This document shows positions 8,585-18,324 of a DNA stretch of 64,000 bases, piece after piece. The stretch's first letter is position 1. The number at the start of each line of letters is the position of its first letter. The notes beneath the pieces were generated by a model, which made no database searches, was not told the DNA's origin, and saw only the letters and a list, made by a program, of their open reading frames with translations. Source of the stretch: Chitinophagales bacterium (lineage in GTDB: Bacteria > Bacteroidota > Bacteroidia > Chitinophagales > JADIYW01); the NCBI GenBank assembly GCA_019694955.1, contig JAIBAX010000008.1, positions 1-64,000 of the forward strand, given 5' to 3'. Both the position numbers and the translations under genes were made by a program.

Positions 8585-11500
8585 TGACCGTTCCTGAGCG
8601 TCTAACCCTCGGATTCTATAACTGGGAACTACGTGGACGTGGGTGGCATTACTTTACAGAGCCCGTACAACTTGAACCGCCTTTCTATCCTTTCTCACAT
8701 ACCAATCATTTGCCCAATCTACGTACACAAAGAGACGATGGCAAAGTTCCAACACTTTTTGAAAAGTTTACGAATTTATTTACCAAAGAAAGGGAGGTGG
8801 ATGAAGCCAAAGAACTGGACTATGAACTTATACCCTACCATGCAGAACTATCACACAATCCCGTAGAATTTCAACTGACTATCCCACAAGGAGAGAAAAT
8901 TGAATTCAATAACCAGCACGAGCTCTTGTTAATGCTCGCATCAACCCGTTATCCGGTCAGCTTTGAAATTATTGGAACAAGCGACAACATAACCGTACAG
9001 ATCGTTTGTGACGAATCGGAATCTGTACACATACATGAATACATAAAACTCTTTTTGCCAAGAGTTATCATTACCAAACAAACAAGATACATAGACGAGG
9101 TTTGGGACATTGGCATATGTTCACAGATAGTGTATTTAGCACTTGAAGACGAATTCATGCGACCACTTGTAACAGATGCAAAACCTGCCATTGATCCACT
9201 CACAGGATTATATGCAACACTCGAACAAGTACAAAGTGGTGAAATGGCACTCTTGCAAGTCGTCTTTCAAGGAACAAAAAACGCATGGCAGACGAGCATC
9301 ATGCGTTCCGTAACAGATTTTGAAGGTCGACCATTCTTTGTCGATGATGAAACCATGCTACCTCTTGCCAAAGAAAAAGTATCAGCACCACTGTTTGGTG
9401 TCAGTATTCGATTAGTTGCACACAGCGGAAGTGATGAACGCAACAGAAAACTATTGGATGGTATGTGCCAAGGGTTAATCAATCAAAACAGGGGTGTGTA
9501 TAACCAACTTACACCAATGGTTATAAAACTCCCCTATGAAGACCAATCAGTCGATATTATCATGCGCACGTCTCACGTTCTTGGCATGCTGTTAAATAGC
9601 AAAGAACTGGCAACATTCGTGCATGTACCATTTGCATCGGTACAGGCATCAAAACTGCACAAGAATGTCAGACGAACAAAGTTACTACCAAGTTGTCATA
9701 GTCACAACCAATATAGTGTAGGGATTAATGAGCATTATGGAACATCACAAAGTATTGGATTAACTACAGAAGAAAGACTTCGACACCTGCATGTGATTGG
9801 CTCTACTGGTTCAGGAAAATCAAACTTGTTCATTCATTTAATAGGGCAAGATATTGAAAAGGGGAATGGGTGCTGTGTCATTGACCCTCATGGGGATTTA
9901 ATAGATTCCATTATCGGGCATATCCCCGAGCAGAGATTACAAGATGTCATCCTCATTGACCCATCTGATGTTGAATATTCCATTGGACTCAATCTCTTGT
10001 CTGCAACATCATATCACGAACAAATGGTGTTAGAATCTGACTTGGTTTCAGTATTTAAACGCCAGTCCACTAGTTGGGGTGACCAAATGACATCAGTACT
10101 TTCCAACGCCATCAACGCATTTTTAGAAAGTAGTAAAGGCGGAACCCTCCTTGATGTAAGAAGATTTTTAGTAGATACAGAATTTAGAAATGCCTTTTTA
10201 AAAACCGTGAGCGATGAAACCATCCATACCTATTGGAAACACGAATTTCCGGTACTCAAAAACAATTCCATTGCACCCATCCTTACACGATTAGATACCT
10301 TTCTGCGACCCAAAGTTATCCGTTCCATAATGCAAAAGAAGCGGGGAATAGACTTTGCAGATGTTATGAATAATCAAAAGATACTCTTGGTAAAACTCTC
10401 ACATGGGTTAATCGGTGAACAGAATAGCCATCTCTTAGGTACCTTAATCATTTCAAAAATTAATCAGGTTGCCCAAGCACGACAACACATCGAAAGTACA
10501 CAGCGTGTTCCATTTTATCTCTATATTGATGAATTCCAAAATTACATAACAGATTCATTGTCGAGTATTTTAAGCGGAGCACGAAAATATGGCTTAGGAC
10601 TTATCCTTGCACATCAAAGCATGGAGCAAGTATTTGCCAAAGACAAGGAAGTTGCCGAATCCTTGTTATCCAATCCATACACAAGGATTTGTTTCCGGTT
10701 AGGTGATAGTGATGCAAAGAAGTTAGAAAACAGCTTTGCATCGTTTGAAAGCTATGATTTGCAAAACCTGAACGTAGGTAATGCCATCATACGAATTGGA
10801 CAGAGTGATCATGACGGTACTCTTACCATACCTGAAATGACACCATCAACGAAAAATGAGCAGGTGATAAAATTAAAATCAATTCGAGATTTCTGTAAAG
10901 AGCAGTTTGCAGAAATGGAAGAAGAAACACCAATTGTTGAACATGTTGTACAAGAAACCAAAACCATTGGTACTGAGAAAAAAGACATACAAGATGCCAT
11001 TGTTGTTGAGACTGAAGAAGAAAAACCACCTATTGAACATGTTGAGGAAGTGAAAAAAGTTGAGGAAGACTTCAAAACAGCGTTCATCCAACAAGAAGAA
11101 AAACGCAAAGAGTTGCGGCAACACCAGTTCCTCCAAAATTATATTAAGAAAACAGCAGAGGGTTTAGGTTTCAAATCCACCCTTGAAGCACCGACATCAG
11201 ATGGTGGTCGCATTGATGTGGTGTTGAGTAATGAATCTTTACAGATTGCTGTTGAGATATCTGTAACCAATACTGTTTCCTACGAACTGCAAAATATTCA
11301 CAAGTGTTTTAATAACGGATATATGACGGTGTATATGATTTCAGAGGATGCAAAGCACCTGAGAAACATCCGTGAACAAGCCATTTTAGATATTCCAAAA
11401 CAGTATCATAGCCAGTTACATTTTCTGACAAAAGACGAATGTGTAGAACAATTGCAGCGTTTGGTGCTCACACAGCAACAACCAACAGAAATGAAGATTC

Positions 11501-11604
11501 GGGGGTATAAGGTGAAGGTGAGTACCCATCAGACAATCTCTGCGAATGACCACACAAACCTCCTCGACGATATTGTCAAAGGTGTACGCAACAAGAAAGA
11601 TTAA
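8584..11604 (+). CDS. HerA/TraD-type P-loop ATPase with C-terminal PD-(D/E)XK-like domain
   Basis: This 1006-residue protein has an N-terminal region (1-390) rich in strands, then Walker A GSTGSGKS (about residues 406-413), CCVIDPHGD just after it, and Walker B with DEFQNY (Asp about 649), followed by GARKYGLGLILAHQS. These are hallmarks of VirD4/TraG/TraD and HerA DNA-pumping ATPases (RecA-like fold, DUF87/TraD families). A Glu/Lys-rich coiled stretch (about 785-845) leads to a C-terminal domain (about 845-935) with GGRIDVVL and AVEISVT. This is a PD-(D/E)XK-like core in which the usual ExK lysine is Ser. No relaxase or T4SS gene is nearby. The protein is either a stranded coupling protein or the effector of a defence-like ATPase-nuclease unit. 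The ATPase class is sure; the nuclease and the role are inferred. Confidence 0.85.
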   Translation: MTVPERLTLGFYNWELRGRGWHYFTEPVQLEPPFYPFSHTNHLPNLRTQRDDGKVPTLFEKFTNLFTKEREVDEAKELDYELIPYHAELSHNPVEFQLTIPQGEKIEFNNQHELLLMLASTRYPVSFEIIGTSDNITVQIVCDESESVHIHEYIKLFLPRVIITKQTRYIDEVWDIGICSQIVYLALEDEFMRPLVTDAKPAIDPLTGLYATLEQVQSGEMALLQVVFQGTKNAWQTSIMRSVTDFEGRPFFVDDETMLPLAKEKVSAPLFGVSIRLVAHSGSDERNRKLLDGMCQGLINQNRGVYNQLTPMVIKLPYEDQSVDIIMRTSHVLGMLLNSKELATFVHVPFASVQASKLHKNVRRTKLLPSCHSHNQYSVGINEHYGTSQSIGLTTEERLRHLHVIGSTGSGKSNLFIHLIGQDIEKGNGCCVIDPHGDLIDSIIGHIPEQRLQDVILIDPSDVEYSIGLNLLSATSYHEQMVLESDLVSVFKRQSTSWGDQMTSVLSNAINAFLESSKGGTLLDVRRFLVDTEFRNAFLKTVSDETIHTYWKHEFPVLKNNSIAPILTRLDTFLRPKVIRSIMQKKRGIDFADVMNNQKILLVKLSHGLIGEQNSHLLGTLIISKINQVAQARQHIESTQRVPFYLYIDEFQNYITDSLSSILSGARKYGLGLILAHQSMEQVFAKDKEVAESLLSNPYTRICFRLGDSDAKKLENSFASFESYDLQNLNVGNAIIRIGQSDHDGTLTIPEMTPSTKNEQVIKLKSIRDFCKEQFAEMEEETPIVEHVVQETKTIGTEKKDIQDAIVVETEEEKPPIEHVEEVKKVEEDFKTAFIQQEEKRKELRQHQFLQNYIKKTAEGLGFKSTLEAPTSDGGRIDVVLSNESLQIAVEISVTNTVSYELQNIHKCFNNGYMTVYMISEDAKHLRNIREQAILDIPKQYHSQLHFLTKDECVEQLQRLVLTQQQPTEMKIRGYKVKVSTHQTISANDHTNLLDDIVKGVRNKKD

Positions 11605-11606
11605 TA

Positions 11607-12467
11607 TCATCCCCGAGGCTTAGATTCAAACACCCCAAACTGTTTTTCAATGAACGTCGAGAGTATTTGACGTTGTGCAGGAGTGCCTTTCTGTTCGTCA
11701 GCTTCCATTTGAATCAAAAGATGTTTACCAATTCCTGTATCCTTGGCAAGTTTTACCAAGGATATTCCTGCAATGATTCTGGCATAGGTGATTTGCTGAC
11801 CAAAAGTAAATTGTCCTTTATGAAAAGGGAGATACCCAAGAAAGATGATGATAGTGTGGTAGTAAAACAGTCTTGGTATTGTCAGATTCTGTTCCCATTT
11901 TTTAACACACTCAACAGTGCTTCCCAATGTTGTACTCAGTTGAGTATACGTCATAGCAAGTGCAAGGCGTCTTTTCTTGATATGGTCACCAAGTGGCAGA
12001 GATGGGGCAGAATCCTTTATATTTACTGGGTTTTTACAGGTAAAACGCAAAGTGAGATTAAGCAACGCAACGTTATCCATGCAGAAAGGATCAGAGTCTA
12101 ATTCAGAACGCCAAAATTCTCCATTAGGTAATTTATCTAAGAATGGATTTGATGTTTCTGTTCTACAATGCAGTCCTGAATTTGCTCCGCGAACCTTAGT
12201 AAAGTACAGGATATAAGTCTTGTTCGGGATACTTGATGGCGTGACATTGCTTAATGCATTTCCACTACAATCATTAGGGATATGTTCAAAACTTAATTCT
12301 ACTTCTACCTTAAATCTACTGTTGCCACTAAAATACTGATTTTCAAAACTAGAAGGATAATTCAGTATCCAATCATGCATGGCCACCCAACGCTGTGCAG
12401 ATGCATTTGCTGCAAATAGCAGACAAAATATTATACTATAGAGAATCTTTTTCATGCGATTATTCAT
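11607..12467 (-). CDS. Chimera: exported N-terminal half joined to double XRE-type HTH
   Basis: This 286-residue protein has two halves that do not belong together. Residues 1-24 are a signal peptide (MKKILYSIIFCLL then ANASAQ). Residues 25 to about 150 form a Cys-containing exported beta domain typical of secreted neighbours. From about residue 152 it reads LGDHIKKRRLALAMTYTQL, then WEQN and IIIFLGYLPF, a standard cytoplasmic XRE helix-turn-helix. A second HTH-like unit follows (about 222-275, ARIIAGISLVKLAKDTGIG). The join lies near nt 12015. It overlaps the RHS-family gene upstream by eight bases and ends two bases from the convergent ATPase gene stop. The simplest reading is that a recombination or insertion fused an operon gene to a foreign regulator gene. 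A product with a DNA-binding domain and a signal peptide is unlikely to work as both. Confidence 0.75.
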   Translation of the reverse strand: MNNRMKKILYSIIFCLLFAANASAQRWVAMHDWILNYPSSFENQYFSGNSRFKVEVELSFEHIPNDCSGNALSNVTPSSIPNKTYILYFTKVRGANSGLHCRTETSNPFLDKLPNGEFWRSELDSDPFCMDNVALLNLTLRFTCKNPVNIKDSAPSLPLGDHIKKRRLALAMTYTQLSTTLGSTVECVKKWEQNLTIPRLFYYHTIIIFLGYLPFHKGQFTFGQQITYARIIAGISLVKLAKDTGIGKHLLIQMEADEQKGTPAQRQILSTFIEKQFGVFESKPRG

Positions 12468-15400
12468 TTGGATTACATGGAGGATTTAATACAGTTCTAC
12501 TTATTAATGGATTAGTGGTGGTAACAAAGGTACTTATCGGAGCACCAACAATATTTCTCCTCCCCGGACGCATCACTTTTATATAAAAATCATTCGACGG
12601 TAAATTCCCATTAATGGGTTCTACAATGAGCATATCCTTTTCAACACTGACTACTATTGCTTTCACTGCCTTGGTATAATCTATGGTATAATCTTTACCG
12701 GTACCAATATAGGGGCAAACCATCAGTTCGTCCCCTTGATAGTAGTTGGCTAATAGTTCATCTAGCTCGGTTGTAGTATAATTATCAAATTTTATTGCTT
12801 TGTAATTCAGCGGAATATCATTAAGTGTCACGGTAGTTGGCGAGGTTCTTGCTCCTGATGCATCTATTTTAGGCAACACCTCATGTTGCATATTCTTGTA
12901 CGCCCCATCCATTCCTTCATATACCCAATGACCCAAGATATCGTATTTATATGTTTTCTCGTCATTTGAACTTGTAGCAGCCAATGTTTTTGTCGTAGAT
13001 ACTAATACAGGCTGTCCTGTCAGTTCGTCATAAGCTTCATTTCTGGTGACCACCATTGCTCCATTTTCTTTGGCAGTTACTTCTTTGAGCAAACCACTGC
13101 GCATAATGACTTTATTGGTCACCATTGTTCCCAAATCTTCGGTTTCGTATCCAATTTTGGGATACGCCGTAGGCAAGGCGATAGGAATGATGATTAAACT
13201 GATATCCGCATTAACAGCCACGCCCAAATCATATGTCTCGGAATGTACTTTTCGGATATCTATGAATTCTTCCACGTCAACGCCCATGAGTTTATCTGTG
13301 TTTTGTACGCCTTCATTACACATGGTTGTAACATGATTATCAAAAGTACCATATTGCTCTATCTTACCAGCATATACATCCTCAACCGCCTTAGCTTGAT
13401 AAATATACTCTTGTTCTGCATAAGCACTGGGCAGTATCTTTCCTTTATCATCTTGTCCATAAGAGGATACTTTTTTCGGCTTTCCGTGCATATCATTGAG
13501 TTCAATAGAAAGACCTTGCGAGGCATATAAATAATTATATGAAAGGCTTACAATAGGTGTCGGAAGTGGTGGCAACATGGATGAAAACAAATTCTTACCT
13601 CTTTCTAAAGGTGTATAATTCGTCCTTACAGGAAACTCTTTGGCCGTATAAAATTCTTGTACCGTTTGTCCCGTTGTTCTTATTTGCTCAATAATCGGAT
13701 CCGGGTTTGTTAACTTACTATTTTCTAATACATCGTCGGTTGCTAAGGAGCGGGTGGTCACTTTTCTGTACCCAACGTTTGCGGGTGGATAAAACCCATC
13801 ATTGATAGGAAGTTCCGAAAACTGTGGAGCAGAAGAAAATACCACAATTTGATTCGGCCATTTAACAAAGCTATTGATAGCATTCTCATCTTTACCTATT
13901 TCCGGCTCATTCTCTGCCACTCCTGAAGTGTGGGTGATAGAAAATCCTGATTTATCGATATCTTCAGTGATGGAATAGTCATAAACAGTGCCGTAAGTAT
14001 CAGCATTAGGGTCATCTTTTTCTTGAATGGTTATCTGATTCACCCTTAAGCCACCACCATACTTTTCACCTTCAAACTGTGGCAGCCGAATAAATGATTT
14101 TGTTACATCAATTTCTGATGCGAAATTCTTTAACGCACATTCCGCTTCTACCCTGGTAAACAATTTGTAAAATTCCGCCAAATTGGTAATGACAGACATG
14201 ATGGCTTCAAGTTTTTCAACACCAGTAGTTTGTTCAATCTCATTGGGATTATTAAAAGGAGATGTGTGTAAATCCATCCTATTGCCTTTAATATAATTAT
14301 ATCCTGCCGCATTAAATGGATGATAATCATTCTTTATAACTGCCTGGGTAAATTCATTATCCAGTTTAATCCTTAATTTACCAGTCGTCGGATCAATATC
14401 CATTTGGTTTATGCCGCAATAACCCGATACTTGTTCAAAATCACCTATACCAGATACACCAGGTATAGTAGGTTCGTTGAGGTTTACGTACAAACTAAAG
14501 TATAAATAATCTTGCCCGTTCATGAGTGCTTTGATATAATTCAACTTGTCTTGGTTTGTTGGATTTGAAGGCAAGCTTTTTGTCGGCAAGCTTGGTAATT
14601 CAATTTCAACGTAATGATCATTACTAGATGAATAATAATTTGCAATTGGATACATCACTGCTGCGGGTTTATTCTGTACAAAACCATAAGAATCTGCTTC
14701 ATAATTCACAGCCATAATAGCTCCGGAAGGAAGAATAATCTTCTTTAACGACCACGCCGCCACTCTTTTATCAATATCCGTTGACTTTGTATAAGGATTA
14801 TAATAATTGGTTTGCATTCTATCATTTGCCACATCCTTTTGATAGATTCCCCAACGATCCATGGCATGGGCATCGTAATCAGGGTTATCGTCTGCATTAT
14901 TAACATTATATAGAAAGTCATATTTATTGTTGGTGCCTCTTGTATTATTTCTGAATGACATCTCTATACCTGCTAAGGTTAATTTCCCTCTACCGGAAGG
15001 GGCTGTTTCTACACCTTTACAAAGTTCTTCGCCAACAGTAGTTGCATAATTTAATGTGATGTGTTGGATAGGAATGGCATCGGGATTAATATCACCATTA
15101 GCGTCAATGCGCTCTTGCTTGGTATATAAGGTTATATCATCCAATTTATACGAATATGCTCCGTGAAGATTGGTGTTTTGGGTATAATTAGCAGCGCCTC
15201 TTCCATCTACTCTCTGAGTGAGTTGGAATTCGGCGATATGCGTTTTTGTTTGTGCGCTCACTAAATACCATTGCTCGCGTGTGCCACAGGAGTAAACACC
15301 CATATTATCTGCTGTTAACGCCTCTTGCCCCTGAATAAAGTTGGCGCCGGCAAAAGGAGCTTTCCATTTAAAATTATCTGTTGTCTTTGCATACTCAAAT

Positions 15401-17529
15401 TTCACCCAATACCCTAAATCATCGTCGGTGAGTCCGTCATTTTTTACATCTACATAATCGGCACCTAATATGGAAGTTATCAAGAAACTTACTGCATATT
15501 GAGGTATTTCCGTCACCTCTAATATCTTTGGCCCTTTGCCGTCAACATCTATTTGTGTGACATCATTGGGATTCGCTCCTGACTTTAGCGGAATTTCACA
15601 AGTATAAGGGCACTTTAAGCCTGAATTGTTCTCATCATCGCATCCATAAGTGCTAAAAGAAACATCTTTTTGTTCTTTTACATACACAGGAAGGGCGAAT
15701 ACAAATCGCGCACCATCTTCTCTGGTAACCACATAACCGCCCGGATGATGTTTGGGTAAATTATTCCTGTTAAAAGCCGCATAATTGCTTAAATTTTCAA
15801 AGTTTGATAAGCTTCCGGTAGCATAGTATTTGATGTCAAATTCTTGAAGCAATTTATCATTTACTCCGGCACCTAATATTTCCTCATTGGTATATGACTG
15901 CACCACTTGGGTTCTTTCTACCCGTTGGGGAAGTATGCTGTTGGATAAAGAAAACGTCTTTGAATTACCTGTCATAGGAGCAAGCTTATTTGAAGGCTTG
16001 GTGGTCAACCAGTGCCCTGACAATTCTACGGCAGCAGCAGAGCCATTATCGTAGAGTGCTTCGAAATCTGTTGCCTTCATCATATTTACATTGCTGCTTA
16101 ACTGATAATAAACGGGCTCCTGATAGGAATTGGTGAGCGCTGACTTATCCCGAAAGCGCGGGAAATCTGCTTCGTTAGTACCCGGTAGCCACAACTCTGA
16201 ATCGGTAAATGAACCTGATGCACTAAATTCGCCACCCAATTTTATCCCTGTCCCTGCGCCAAACTCCAAACTTGCATCCACATCCGCTAAGCCGGAATGC
16301 ATCTGCTCATCACAATAATAGCCGATATCTGTACGCTTGGATCTAAAAGATGCATTAAACCCTTGGGCGTTAATACTGTAAATATCATAGGTGGGCACGG
16401 GATTGGGAAGAATGGGAATATGCTTGGTCATCAGTTGCTCATGGGTATGCGAAATGTCCATAAGACCGCCCTTCCAATGCAAATTACCTTGAGCGTCCGT
16501 CTCAAAATTCTTGTCCAAATTATTATAACCAAAAGCAGGCTTCTCTACCCATTGGTTTTTGTACTTAAGCTTTTGGATAGAGAAATAACCAGAGAAATCT
16601 ACGTTTGCAGTTAGTGGCCAAGCTTCCGCTCCTAATTTCACGGTAATGCCAACACTCCCACCTGTTAATTCGTCTTGGATGGTAGGAGAATAGTAGTTTC
16701 GATTAATTCTCATAGAAATACCGCCACTATTCCCATCGGTAGTTTCCCATTTTGTATATCTTGCATTACCATCCTTACTAATAGCAGTTACAGATCTGCT
16801 CTCATCATTTGTACTAAAACCAAAACTTATTCCTTGCAATCCGGTTAACGAGTTTAGGTTTAATCCTAATGTATAAGAATTATTCTTTCTAGTTAATTCA
16901 GCCTCCTTATTTATCTTAGAAAAACCAATCGTAGGATTAGCCCCTAATCCCGACAAATTTCCTGAATTGAGCTGAAGACCACCCGTAAACCCACCATCCT
17001 TGACACCAACGCTAAATCCCCCACCTATACTAAGTCCCAATCCGGTTAAGTTATTATAGGAAACATCCACTGAAACATTACCATCTACATCGTCAAACCC
17101 TGCCAATTCCGCATCAATGCCAAAGCTTCCGCCTACAGTAAAACTGTTTTCCATGGTTTTAAAATAGCGAACCTTGTCAATACCATTAAATTCATCCGGA
17201 ATATTGCGCAGTTGCCGTGTGATGGCACCCGGGTTAAGGTTCCATCCCAACCCTACCCAAGAAGCTTCCTGCGACATGGATATACCACTATTATAGAATA
17301 AGTTAAACGGATAACCTCCATCCGGACCCGGCAATTCAAATAAGGGAATATTGTATTTAAAATCTCCCGTAAATGGATCTACTAACTCTGATGCACTTAC
17401 CGGAGTAAATGTTTGAACTTCCGGTGCCACAGGTCCTTCTCCCGCTTTCGCTAAAGAACAAACCAACAAAAATGTTGCCTGTAGGATATTTATTTTAAAA
17501 AATCTATTCATTGTCATTTTTTTATTCAA
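12460..17529 (-). CDS. RHS-family N-terminal-type secreted protein
   Basis: This 1689-residue protein has a signal peptide (about residues 1-29) followed by the Bacteroidota YD/RHS-protein opening: VDPFTGDFKYNIPLFELPG, GGYPFNLFYNSGISM and WVGLGWNLNPGAI (residues 50-115). Long beta-rich regions follow, with Gly-rich strands at 130-260 and many aromatic or polar repeats. Near the C-terminus is a block, VMRPGRRNIVG...TTTNPL, that I recall from the middle of longer relatives. The protein then ends quickly (VLNPPCNPNE). It has no RHS core and no tip. It overlaps its operon neighbours by eight bases on each side. It may be a scaffold secreted with the LRR protein, or a shortened relative of a longer RHS gene. 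Confidence 0.85.
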   Translation of the reverse strand: MNKKMTMNRFFKINILQATFLLVCSLAKAGEGPVAPEVQTFTPVSASELVDPFTGDFKYNIPLFELPGPDGGYPFNLFYNSGISMSQEASWVGLGWNLNPGAITRQLRNIPDEFNGIDKVRYFKTMENSFTVGGSFGIDAELAGFDDVDGNVSVDVSYNNLTGLGLSIGGGFSVGVKDGGFTGGLQLNSGNLSGLGANPTIGFSKINKEAELTRKNNSYTLGLNLNSLTGLQGISFGFSTNDESRSVTAISKDGNARYTKWETTDGNSGGISMRINRNYYSPTIQDELTGGSVGITVKLGAEAWPLTANVDFSGYFSIQKLKYKNQWVEKPAFGYNNLDKNFETDAQGNLHWKGGLMDISHTHEQLMTKHIPILPNPVPTYDIYSINAQGFNASFRSKRTDIGYYCDEQMHSGLADVDASLEFGAGTGIKLGGEFSASGSFTDSELWLPGTNEADFPRFRDKSALTNSYQEPVYYQLSSNVNMMKATDFEALYDNGSAAAVELSGHWLTTKPSNKLAPMTGNSKTFSLSNSILPQRVERTQVVQSYTNEEILGAGVNDKLLQEFDIKYYATGSLSNFENLSNYAAFNRNNLPKHHPGGYVVTREDGARFVFALPVYVKEQKDVSFSTYGCDDENNSGLKCPYTCEIPLKSGANPNDVTQIDVDGKGPKILEVTEIPQYAVSFLITSILGADYVDVKNDGLTDDDLGYWVKFEYAKTTDNFKWKAPFAGANFIQGQEALTADNMGVYSCGTREQWYLVSAQTKTHIAEFQLTQRVDGRGAANYTQNTNLHGAYSYKLDDITLYTKQERIDANGDINPDAIPIQHITLNYATTVGEELCKGVETAPSGRGKLTLAGIEMSFRNNTRGTNNKYDFLYNVNNADDNPDYDAHAMDRWGIYQKDVANDRMQTNYYNPYTKSTDIDKRVAAWSLKKIILPSGAIMAVNYEADSYGFVQNKPAAVMYPIANYYSSSNDHYVEIELPSLPTKSLPSNPTNQDKLNYIKALMNGQDYLYFSLYVNLNEPTIPGVSGIGDFEQVSGYCGINQMDIDPTTGKLRIKLDNEFTQAVIKNDYHPFNAAGYNYIKGNRMDLHTSPFNNPNEIEQTTGVEKLEAIMSVITNLAEFYKLFTRVEAECALKNFASEIDVTKSFIRLPQFEGEKYGGGLRVNQITIQEKDDPNADTYGTVYDYSITEDIDKSGFSITHTSGVAENEPEIGKDENAINSFVKWPNQIVVFSSAPQFSELPINDGFYPPANVGYRKVTTRSLATDDVLENSKLTNPDPIIEQIRTTGQTVQEFYTAKEFPVRTNYTPLERGKNLFSSMLPPLPTPIVSLSYNYLYASQGLSIELNDMHGKPKKVSSYGQDDKGKILPSAYAEQEYIYQAKAVEDVYAGKIEQYGTFDNHVTTMCNEGVQNTDKLMGVDVEEFIDIRKVHSETYDLGVAVNADISLIIIPIALPTAYPKIGYETEDLGTMVTNKVIMRSGLLKEVTAKENGAMVVTRNEAYDELTGQPVLVSTTKTLAATSSNDEKTYKYDILGHWVYEGMDGAYKNMQHEVLPKIDASGARTSPTTVTLNDIPLNYKAIKFDNYTTTELDELLANYYQGDELMVCPYIGTGKDYTIDYTKAVKAIVVSVEKDMLIVEPINGNLPSNDFYIKVMRPGRRNIVGAPISTFVTTTNPLISRTVLNPPCNPNE

Positions 17530-18313
17530 ACATTACTTTTCCTTTATATCTTAAACCCTGAGGTGAGTTAACTTCTAAAAAGTAAACCTTTTCTGAATTT
17601 GGTGTGTCGATAAACACCTCCTTGTCTATCTTAATAAAATTGGCTCCATGGTGCATCTCTCCAATAACATAATTCTCCAAAATATACGATTTCGACTCAT
17701 TATCTATTGTCCATAAATTGACATTCAGCGAATCATTATTATATAGTTCGGTATACCTGAAATTTAACGTCGGTACAGCATCCGGCACCAAGAATATAAA
17801 AGGATTCATCTGCTTATCCATGATAAGGTAATTATTCAACGCTGCCTCTAATGCGATTTCTTGCTGGTCACAATAAGAAAAGAAGGTAAACACCTCTGAG
17901 GTGGCAATCACAAAACGTTGAACAACAGTTTCTTCATTAATCGTTACTTCCCTGTCTTCTTCCGCAACTACACGCCAAGCATATGTTTTGCACTCCGTAA
18001 AGGTCGGTGCATTTGTAGAATAAACTAGCGTAGTATTATCTTCTAACTCATCGCTAAAATGTACCGAATTATTTTGGATAGCTACTGAAGGTAACTGCCC
18101 ATTGGCAACTTCTACAAGCTTTATCTTATAAAATACATCGCCTAATCCCTCGGATGTGTTCGACACCGAAGTCCACGAAAATATCGGATAATTTGTCTGA
18201 CTCTCGCTTTCATCAAGCGGTGTCAATAGGCTTATACTGCCTGTCTGTCCATACGAACTTACAGCAAAGAATAAAGCAAAAAAGCCAAATATATTTAATC
18301 TTATCTTACGCAT
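17522..18313 (-). CDS. Exported FN3/TANFOR-like beta protein
   Basis: This 263-residue protein has a signal peptide of about 22 residues (ending SSYGQ). It then carries one FN3-like domain: LLTPLDESESQTNYPIFSW, YKIKLVEVANGQ and YAWRVVAEED (residues 28-145). The order and wording match the second domain of the TANFOR protein at 32759 (LCDGEIEENPGQNIVFSW, YLLRMAEV, YAFLVVAFE). The C-terminal third (190-263) is another beta domain. It overlaps the following RHS-family gene by eight bases. The likely role is as a surface partner of its neighbours, inferred from shared domains and the operon. Confidence 0.82.
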   Translation of the reverse strand: MRKIRLNIFGFFALFFAVSSYGQTGSISLLTPLDESESQTNYPIFSWTSVSNTSEGLGDVFYKIKLVEVANGQLPSVAIQNNSVHFSDELEDNTTLVYSTNAPTFTECKTYAWRVVAEEDREVTINEETVVQRFVIATSEVFTFFSYCDQQEIALEAALNNYLIMDKQMNPFIFLVPDAVPTLNFRYTELYNNDSLNVNLWTIDNESKSYILENYVIGEMHHGANFIKIDKEVFIDTPNSEKVYFLEVNSPQGLRYKGKVMFE

Positions 18314-18324
18314 CTTTTCAAGAA

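Noticed and set aside
8584-11604. ATPase as proof of an integrative conjugative element
   Set aside because: No relaxase, integrase, mating-pair genes or attachment repeats are present. The ATPase alone does not prove conjugation.
11667-12216. Plus-strand open frames opposite the chimeric gene
   Set aside because: The minus-strand frame carries clear HTH and signal-peptide motifs. The opposite frames have no recognisable feature.
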